Positions 23,101-29,173 of a stretch of DNA of 29,173 nucleotides are shown piece by piece. Numbering within the stretch: position 1 is the stretch's first letter; every line of letters begins with the position of its first letter. The position numbers were made by a program, and so were the translations under genes. The notes beneath the pieces were generated by a model. The model was not told the DNA's origin. It worked only from the letters and a program-made list of their open reading frames with translations, and did not search any database. Source of the stretch: a virus; IMG/VR virus record IMGVR_UViG_3300044491_000854, positions 1 to 29,173 of that record. One strand, written 5' to 3'.

Positions 23101-26100
23101 GTTTCCGAAGATCGCACTTAGTCTAGCAGGTGTGCCACCTTCTTCGATTGATCCAATCACTTGTATAACTGGTGTTGACAAATAACCTGAACCACTGTTA
23201 GTAACGTTAACTGATGTTATCTTTCCGTTACCAATAAATGCTTGCGCTGTTGCTCCGGTGCCGCCGCCGCCGATAATTTGTATTATTGGTGCTACATTAT
23301 ATCCAGATCCTGCGTCAGCAATAGCAATACTTGTAATTTCATATCCTACATTGTCAGCCCATGCTTTTGCTGGATATTCTGTTATACGAGAATTATCTGA
23401 TACAATTTGACCGTCAACAATTTGTACACTTTGTGGAACAATTTTTCCTTCAAGCTCACTATAAAACGGCGGTAAATCAAAATCAGTAATATTGTTTAAT
23501 GATGTTTCTAGTTTTTCATACGAACTTAAATATTCTCTAATTTTAGTCTTGTATGGTTTCATTTCTTCTACATATTTTTCATAACTAGGAAGACTATCAT
23601 TTTTAAATGTTATTCTTTGAGATAATTCACCAACATTATGTTTTGCTTTTACAAAACTTGTTTTAATTGCCCAATCTACATTTAACTGTTCTGTAAATAC
23701 ATATTTTAAACTAGCAAAAAATAATTGATTCCAATGAAGTTGTAATTGGTCAATAAAGATTTTATTTTTAATTGCGGCAATAATTTTGCGCATTTCTTTT
23801 ACAGGTTCTGTATCGTAAAAAATCTTATCGTAACTAGCTCCGTCAAATGCTATGTTTTCGCTTGCGACATCATATAAGCTATCTAAAAATTCAATAGTTC
23901 CATTTTCTCTACCAATTGTACTGTAGTTTACACTGTAATCAGTTGTATCTTCATTTGCTATTTTCTGTAACAATAGCCAGCCGCCGGTTCCAATATTATT
24001 AATTTTAACAACATCGCCTATATTGTCATCTAGCCCATATAACTGATAACTAGCATCAATAACATTATTAATAAATGTAAATTGATTGTATTCTGGAGCA
24101 TACCAGTCAATGTATTTCCAATAAAGATTTACATCGTAACTTTGTGTAAGTGTTCTTTGATATTCAGTACCGTCATATTGGAACACACTCCACTTACCGT
24201 TAATATTTTCATCATTCTTAACAAGTACAGCAAACTTACGTAAAGTAATACGTGTATTACTACTATAATTCTTGCCAGGATTAATAATTTCTACGTTACT
24301 AATTTTTCCAGCAGTGTCTAAACTTAAAGAAAGTTCACCGTTACTACCTTGTGAATCTGTAATAGTATATGTTGGTGGATTAATATAACCTTCTCCTGGG
24401 TCTGTAATTAATACGTTAATAATACTACCGTTTTCTATTTCTAGATCAAGCACCGCAGGTTTAACACGAGCAACGCTAACAAATCTAATTTCAGCATAAG
24501 TATCGGCTGTTGTGTCGAATATACCTGTTGCGATTGTTGGTAACGGATCAAACTCTGTTAGATCTGTTAAATCAAAATCATCCACAATTAAATTTTTCTT
24601 AAGAACGCCGTTCACTCTTTCTATAAACTGTTTACGTGCTTCTGTTTTATTAACAAACCAGCTCTGTCTTGGTTCATTAAGAGATCCATATTTTTGATTT
24701 TTAGAAAGATTGATATCCGGAACTGGACGTTCATTAATATCAAATCCTACCAAACTATCGACCCATTTTTGTTCAATTACACTATTTGGTATACTTGTTT
24801 CTAAACCATCGCTAATAATCTGATATTGGTTATGAACATTTTGTTCTTGATTTGAAATAGTCCACCAATTGAAACTAAGTGCTACATCTCTATCTTTTAT
24901 AAAACTACGACAGTTATATAAAGCATATCTATTATCGCCCAAAAGAGCAACAAATCTATGTCCAACTGATGCTGGATCTGAAATATATCGACCAACATCA
25001 AATGCCGAAACAACTCTGTTTTCAATAGCAGGAATTGTACGTTTGTCTTTTACCCAATAGTAGTAGTAATTAGTAAACACACCTGATACAGTATTATATT
25101 TTCTGCGCTTAGAATAAGCACTGTCACCGTATTTAGAAGTACCGCTAATTCCATCTGATAGTCCTGTTTCAGTGCCTGATTGTACGTCCCACTCACTTGG
25201 TAGTAGAGTGCTTTCTACCCATTCATAAACATCAACTGTTGTACCTTCAAATAGTGTATTAAAATTATTAGTACTTTCAGTGATATCTCCTTGATGGTGA
25301 TTAATAAATCTAGCACTATCAATATCCCACCAAAGTTTTCCTACAAATTCAGTACTTGTATAATCTAATTCTTGTGGACTGATACTAGCATCTGTGCTTA
25401 TATTGTATCTACAAGGATCGTAGCTTATCTTAAAACTAAGTTCTTGTTCAGCAGGACCGGCAATTTTCCCTTGAATAGGATCAATATAATCAATATATGT
25501 TACCAGACTATTATCATTTACATCATAAAGAAATACACCTTTGAATTTTTCAGTATCAGCTGGTAATACTGGAACTCTAGCAGAATCCCATGCCTTTGAT
25601 AGTAATGGTTTTCTATATTCAGCAACTACTCCTCTATCTTGAATACCGTTAGTAATAGTAGCTTGCTTAGGCAAGCCAACGTAAACATGATTGTTCTTAA
25701 CTTTCAAAAAACTACCAAAATCTTCAGTATCTGTATTATAACTAAAGTCTTGGCCGTAAAGTAAACTATCATTAACACTTTCGTATATACTAACTAACCC
25801 ACTATTATTATCAGTAGTTAAGAATGAAGTATTTCCTCTGTCAAAAGAAGTAATTTTATCAAATGTTGTTGTACTTTCTATGTCGCCGCCTTTAGATGTA
25901 ATAGCAAGTGTTTCGCCGTCAAAATCTAACTTACTACCAAATCTAGTATTCGGAGTTTTATCTTTAGGTCTAATAGTTTGCTTATATACAAACGAATCAC
26001 CGTCTTGTACATATACATATACAGCACCGTTAGATCTACTTGTATCACTATTGAACGATGCTCCTATAGCAATTTTCTTCCCGTTATTACTAATAGCAAC

Positions 26101-29100
26101 GTCTTCTCCAAAATGTTCTGTAAGATCTGATGGTTCAATTATTTGACTGTAAATGTACTGATCATCAACTTTTCTATATACAGCAATTTTTGTGTTTGGA
26201 ACAGCACTATCGTCAGTATTTAAATATCTAACTGTAGTAATTAATACATTGCCGTCTTTACTAACATCAAATGCTTCGCCTACTTCTTCTAAAAACTTTT
26301 GGTCAACAGTACTTTCTGTAATGCTAAAGTTAGTATCATTTGGGACATACCCTAATAGATCAATTCCACTTGTAACTTGTTCCCATAAAAGCGAATTAAA
26401 TGCTCCTGGAACAATGTTACTTTTAGACTTATATACTGCGTCTCCAAATTTTACATATTCTCCTGTAGTATAACTTGCTTCTATTCTATGTAGACCTCTA
26501 TATAAAGGTTCATTACCTATAGCCCAATCTTCATTATCGTTTTTATCAACAAAGTAAATTTTTCCGTTGTTTACTTCTGTTCCATCACCTTTAGCATGTA
26601 CAAACAATCTGTAACCTGAGGTTGACTGAACAAATTTAAGCTGGTTTCCTAATCTACGATTATTTTCACTCTTTGGTAATGTGTAATAACTTACTAATTG
26701 ATACGTTAAACCTTTCTTTTCATATACAGCAAACGCACCTTCGTTCTCAAGTCCACTTGATGTTCCTTCAGCTGTTAATGGAAGATTATAAGTTCTTGTC
26801 CAATCTAAGTTTATTGCGCTGGGCGGTGATGCTGTTTCAAATATTCCACTTACTGTAGTAGTTTCGTACAAGAAATACTCTAATGATTGTAATGTATTAG
26901 TTGTTGGTATTGGAATATTTTCTCCTTTATCAATAACTAAGAGCGGTCCAGAGATACTATTCTGATGATGTACTGAATTAATAGGCCCAATAGTTCTCAA
27001 TGTGCTATCATTTTCAATAAACGTAGCATTTGAATCTTCACCAAAATCACTACCAACTGACATTACACCTGTTTTATTTTTAAAGAAAATTCTTACAAGT
27101 CCAAATTCTCTTTTAACATAAGTAATTTCTGCCGACTCGCCACTTGTGCTATCAGTGATAGTGTTTCCTACTTGAGGAATAAACGGATCACCTTGTAGAT
27201 TAAAGTTTGTTAATCTAACATCCATAAAGCCGTCCCATACATCATATACAGTATGCTCTGAGTTATTAATATAATCAAAATCTAAACCTATCGGAGTCGG
27301 TGTTTGTAGTTGTCCGTTATAAATTATATCGTTGAGCCAAACTTTAATCTTATCGCTAGACGCAACACTTGCTCCAGCAACTGCTTCTGATCTTATAAAC
27401 CACTTGCTATCGATTCTATCAATTAAAGTTGCGCCTTCAGTATGAGACAATGTTCCAATTAAAGATGGCTGTGTTGGTAATGAAATATCTCGTTGTATTT
27501 CGACATCTAAAATATTTGTAAATACCGGAGTAGGAGTTAACAAATCTCCTTCTACTTTAATAGTGTTAATGACTAGTTGTGGGTCAGTTTCTTCTAACTC
27601 TTCAGAATTAAATGTAGATCCTACTTGAACTTTCCACCAACCGCTATGATAAGTGTCATTAGAGTCTAGTATAACTTCGTAATCGCCGACTGTAACATTA
27701 TTTTGTGTTAGAGTTCCTACACCAGCAAATGTACCGTTGATATCGTCAATATAAACTGTCATTTGATTATCGTTGTTTACTTTTCTGTAAACAACTATAG
27801 CTTTTCCTGAATCAGTTTGTACTGTACTACCAACATCTGGAACACTCAAAGAACTTTCAATTTGTAATACCTTTTGTACTTTTTTGTCAATTACATGTTC
27901 GCCATTTAAAAATGCTTCAGTTAAAACTGGGTCGTTGTTAAACGGAGCCTTACCTGCTTGATTAGCAGTAGTATATCTATTCCATTTTAAGAACAATCTG
28001 TCGCCGGGTTTAGTTCCTTCAAATTGTTCCTGTTCTGCTCTAATTAAAATATGATCTGTTGCTTCGTCTGTACCAAGTCCATAATCACCTCTAGCAATAT
28101 ACACACGCTCTGGATAGCTGTTTGTATTACTATCATATGTATTTTTTAAACTTTGTTGGTTACTAGAAGTAGAAGGGAATACTTGTATACTATCTCCTTC
28201 AATAGTACGTTTAGCTTTCCATAATTGTTCATCGTATAATACAACATCGTTAGCAACATAATTTTCTAAACTTCTATACTCACCTTTTAATTTACTTTTT
28301 AGATTACTAGCGTTTGGAGATCCAATAGCAAGATATTTCCCGTCATCTGACATTGCTACACTTGTACCAAAGCCTCCATTTTGATCGTATAAAAATGCTT
28401 GTTCATCAATTTGCTGTAAATATCCAAAATCTGTATTATCGCTCGGACGAGCAAATACATATACCGAACCGTTAAGATCTTTAGGAGCACTAATTGCTAT
28501 AGTATTGTTATTATCACTGACATCGAAATCTTGTCCAAAATCTTTTTGTGTACTGTCTAACAGTCCTGCTAGTGTATTTTTAATGTCTGTTTTTAATTCA
28601 AATACTTGTTTATTTTTTAAAACTAACCATTTGCCAGTATCGTCGTCATCGACCCAAATAGTGTCATTATAATCAGTGGGCTCATTTCCTAAATTAAACT
28701 GCTTACTGCCTTTAATAATATCATTTGCTTGCGGTATATTTTGTAATCTATAGTTATCAAATTTTGTTACATATCCCGAAACTTCATCAATAGCTGTAAT
28801 ACTGTCTGTAGTTTTAAGACTTAACACATTTAAGTTTATGTCACTAATTTCGTAAAATCCGTCAACTTCATCAGTTACGTCATTTATCCCAATAATGTCG
28901 CCAATAGCATGATTAGAAGCAATATTAAGTGTAATATCAAATTTAGAATTATCACTATCGCCTATGCTTGTAATTTTTTCTAATGTTTCTACATGCTTAT
29001 ATACTCCCCAAGTGCTTGGCATCTTAGACGATGCTGTCCAAACATAAGAGTTAGCCGGAATATCAATAAGTTCTTTTCCGGTAATATCTGTATAATTTAC

Positions 29101-29173
29101 TAGTTGTAAGTTTGTATCATTTGGATTTACATATCCTGCTGTTTTAATATAACTATTAGAATCGTTATAAAAT
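20158..29173 (-). CDS. Giant mosaic virion protein, N-terminus beyond the window
   Basis: An ATG at 29022 is not the true start: the same frame runs open to position 29173 with protein-like sequence (for example AGYVNPNDT, then IPANSYVWTASS), so 3004 residues are visible and the gene is longer. Segments in order: FG-GAP-like blocks near 28310-28540 (DFGQDFDVS, FGTSVAMSDDGKYLAIGSP) and again near 25660-26310 (HFGEDVAISNNGKKIAIG); aromatic-rich carbohydrate-binding-like repeats near 28210-28285 and 26365-26490 (TTGEYVKFGDAVY); a helical segment near 23470-23840 (YKTKIREYLSSYEKL); glycine-rich GSGY-P repeats near 23150-23330 and 24290-24420; and repeated beta modules with IGDGSTxxF motifs from about 22950 to the end. 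It closes with LWTDHGESLNDAE. It is the first gene of the visible structural run, probably an extended tail or fibre component. No enzymatic site is seen. Confidence 0.85.
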   Translation of the reverse strand, partial: FYNDSNSYIKTAGYVNPNDTNLQLVNYTDITGKELIDIPANSYVWTASSKMPSTWGVYKHVETLEKITSIGDSDNSKFDITLNIASNHAIGDIIGINDVTDEVDGFYEISDINLNVLSLKTTDSITAIDEVSGYVTKFDNYRLQNIPQANDIIKGSKQFNLGNEPTDYNDTIWVDDDDTGKWLVLKNKQVFELKTDIKNTLAGLLDSTQKDFGQDFDVSDNNNTIAISAPKDLNGSVYVFARPSDNTDFGYLQQIDEQAFLYDQNGGFGTSVAMSDDGKYLAIGSPNASNLKSKLKGEYRSLENYVANDVVLYDEQLWKAKRTIEGDSIQVFPSTSSNQQSLKNTYDSNTNSYPERVYIARGDYGLGTDEATDHILIRAEQEQFEGTKPGDRLFLKWNRYTTANQAGKAPFNNDPVLTEAFLNGEHVIDKKVQKVLQIESSLSVPDVGSTVQTDSGKAIVVYRKVNNDNQMTVYIDDINGTFAGVGTLTQNNVTVGDYEVILDSNDTYHSGWWKVQVGSTFNSEELEETDPQLVINTIKVEGDLLTPTPVFTNILDVEIQRDISLPTQPSLIGTLSHTEGATLIDRIDSKWFIRSEAVAGASVASSDKIKVWLNDIIYNGQLQTPTPIGLDFDYINNSEHTVYDVWDGFMDVRLTNFNLQGDPFIPQVGNTITDSTSGESAEITYVKREFGLVRIFFKNKTGVMSVGSDFGEDSNATFIENDSTLRTIGPINSVHHQNSISGPLLVIDKGENIPIPTTNTLQSLEYFLYETTTVSGIFETASPPSAINLDWTRTYNLPLTAEGTSSGLENEGAFAVYEKKGLTYQLVSYYTLPKSENNRRLGNQLKFVQSTSGYRLFVHAKGDGTEVNNGKIYFVDKNDNEDWAIGNEPLYRGLHRIEASYTTGEYVKFGDAVYKSKSNIVPGAFNSLLWEQVTSGIDLLGYVPNDTNFSITESTVDQKFLEEVGEAFDVSKDGNVLITTVRYLNTDDSAVPNTKIAVYRKVDDQYIYSQIIEPSDLTEHFGEDVAISNNGKKIAIGASFNSDTSRSNGAVYVYVQDGDSFVYKQTIRPKDKTPNTRFGSKLDFDGETLAITSKGGDIESTTTFDKITSFDRGNTSFLTTDNNSGLVSIYESVNDSLLYGQDFSYNTDTEDFGSFLKVKNNHVYVGLPKQATITNGIQDRGVVAEYRKPLLSKAWDSARVPVLPADTEKFKGVFLYDVNDNSLVTYIDYIDPIQGKIAGPAEQELSFKISYDPCRYNISTDASISPQELDYTSTEFVGKLWWDIDSARFINHHQGDITESTNNFNTLFEGTTVDVYEWVESTLLPSEWDVQSGTETGLSDGISGTSKYGDSAYSKRRKYNTVSGVFTNYYYYWVKDKRTIPAIENRVVSAFDVGRYISDPASVGHRFVALLGDNRYALYNCRSFIKDRDVALSFNWWTISNQEQNVHNQYQIISDGLETSIPNSVIEQKWVDSLVGFDINERPVPDINLSKNQKYGSLNEPRQSWFVNKTEARKQFIERVNGVLKKNLIVDDFDLTDLTEFDPLPTIATGIFDTTADTYAEIRFVSVARVKPAVLDLEIENGSIINVLITDPGEGYINPPTYTITDSQGSNGELSLSLDTAGKISNVEIINPGKNYSSNTRITLRKFAVLVKNDENINGKWSVFQYDGTEYQRTLTQSYDVNLYWKYIDWYAPEYNQFTFINNVIDASYQLYGLDDNIGDVVKINNIGTGGWLLLQKIANEDTTDYSVNYSTIGRENGTIEFLDSLYDVASENIAFDGASYDKIFYDTEPVKEMRKIIAAIKNKIFIDQLQLHWNQLFFASLKYVFTEQLNVDWAIKTSFVKAKHNVGELSQRITFKNDSLPSYEKYVEEMKPYKTKIREYLSSYEKLETSLNNITDFDLPPFYSELEGKIVPQSVQIVDGQIVSDNSRITEYPAKAWADNVGYEITSIAIADAGSGYNVAPIIQIIGGGGTGATAQAFIGNGKITSVNVTNSGSGYLSTPVIQVIGSIEEGGTPARLSAIFGNGKAKSSSIRVKFDRVTGAYLFQTLTETETFTSTVDQLQQDLKWPMQLKSTNITVLLDGLELLRSEYTFENVNDTSKGFTRSFGRINFTTALSLGREISVTYNKSPDLLQAQDRINLYYDPTTGQYGNDLGQLLDGIDYGGVEVTSFDFGSGTGWDSDAWFTTTYDTFDTTFEDEIFQLDGSTEVFQLSTPLEDGIEYNIYLNGVRIDDSNFGTDAQTNENAVLQSLTGDGTTDTVTILMDVQRFVNGDVVVVRKKSSDGSIIPDPTSYDTLLQGGNLAFGTAKGINPEEIIVDGDGFVTPTTSKGPEEQVPGQVLDSVDIKVYHRPSEGGSILSSNSYSADGIQNTFTFGIQPQNKNGLFVTVNSIIQAESQFTVNYKNKTVKLSTVPSLGSEVNIVSISGNGENILEQGEIIGDGSTIQYVTKARFTDELDYIATVNGEIVESVLVTSPNDDSTDDADPKATILFGTAPADNSLINYAIYSKTDSFSKIETTEFIGDGSTKVFSLAKTPYSAKPNSHNVIVKQGNRLLNPGYNQQFEVTSTREYYLKIWQSPVGSFDSSDILVLLNGVELTIAVEYNIRPSNSSIILEPGIGKTGDTLEVYLRTDGEYAFGSVQSINNQDTWVDSGSDIQLKTAPAEGEKFTVYTFNKHDSMDFERINYDVVSRTEVNVNSEDFKEFKRLQGGLIKLRYTAIDAQYVWLTIDGVLQTPSVDYILTDDRNYLRYKTSFDDNSVIEIIQFSALGPVTPKFGFSQFKDILNRNIYKRLGDKAPLKLAIDLEITDKQIVLEDASTLSAPDKNSAIPGIIFVNGERIEYLIKQGNVLRQIQRSTLGTGAKTLHLAGSDVYNADNTQTAPYKDTTTIDEIIGDNSTQVFELGFTPNSVNEFEVFVGGKRLRKNAIQLFDATQDQDSPEADITSPAEFSVDGTTPFVTLLNKPGDGVKIQVVRRTGTLWTDHGESLNDAESLVARFFKAEKVELPK

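Noticed and set aside
680-26858. Many plus-strand open frames of 60 to 108 codons.
   Set aside because: All lie opposite minus-strand genes with clear protein families; their translations look like antisense of those genes and none has its own motif or convincing context.
1-29173. tRNA genes, CRISPR arrays, insertion sequences or integrase genes.
   Set aside because: No cloverleaf-like stretch, direct repeat array or transposase motif was seen, and gaps between genes are at most 35 bases.

Overview
The window looks like part of the genome of a marine T4-like myovirus infecting an AT-rich host such as SAR11 or Prochlorococcus. Host and genus cannot be fixed from this sequence. The main reasons are the three tail-fibre genes that share an N-terminal module containing a GQ(I/L)W(F/W/Y)D motif, a fibre ending in a phage tail-collar domain, a giant mosaic virion protein, and T4-late-type promoter boxes (TATAAATA or one base off) between structural genes. 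Every credible gene is on the minus strand, so transcription runs from high to low coordinates. Gaps between genes are at most 35 bases, and most junctions overlap by 1 to 23 bases or nearly touch. There is no room for tRNA genes, and I see none.

Structural region (about 13154-29173). The reading frame that starts the window's right side is open to the edge. It is the C-terminal 3004 residues of a larger virion protein with FG-GAP-like, carbohydrate-binding-like, glycine-rich and beta-rich repeat segments. It is followed by a 203-residue conserved virion protein, a 693-residue fibre with a tail-collar domain, a 612-residue fibre, a 494-residue fibre with a Cys-containing C-terminal domain, and a 305-residue small virion protein.

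Accessory region (1-13117). A dense string of 17 genes begins directly after the structural genes. In transcription order these are: a 112-residue unknown, two DxD-type glycosyltransferase-like genes, a 177-residue unknown, a second glycosyltransferase-like pair that brackets an N-terminal-twitch radical SAM enzyme, an SGNH hydrolase, a possible GT-B-type protein, a detached SPASM-like protein, a radical SAM core protein, a nitroreductase-like protein, a DegT/DnrJ/EryC1 aminotransferase, a second nitroreductase-like protein, a third radical SAM enzyme, a NodU/TobZ-type carbamoyltransferase, and the start of a class I methyltransferase that runs off the left edge.

How the genes may work together (inference). 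The accessory set has the chemistry expected for building and decorating a sugar or small molecule: amination, redox and radical steps, carbamoylation, methylation, ester hydrolysis and glycosyl transfer. Its position straight after the tail-fibre genes, its translational coupling, and a late-promoter-like box plus a start-codon hairpin at its head suggest late expression. Likely targets are the virion or tail surface, or the host envelope. The final substrate is not visible in the sequence.
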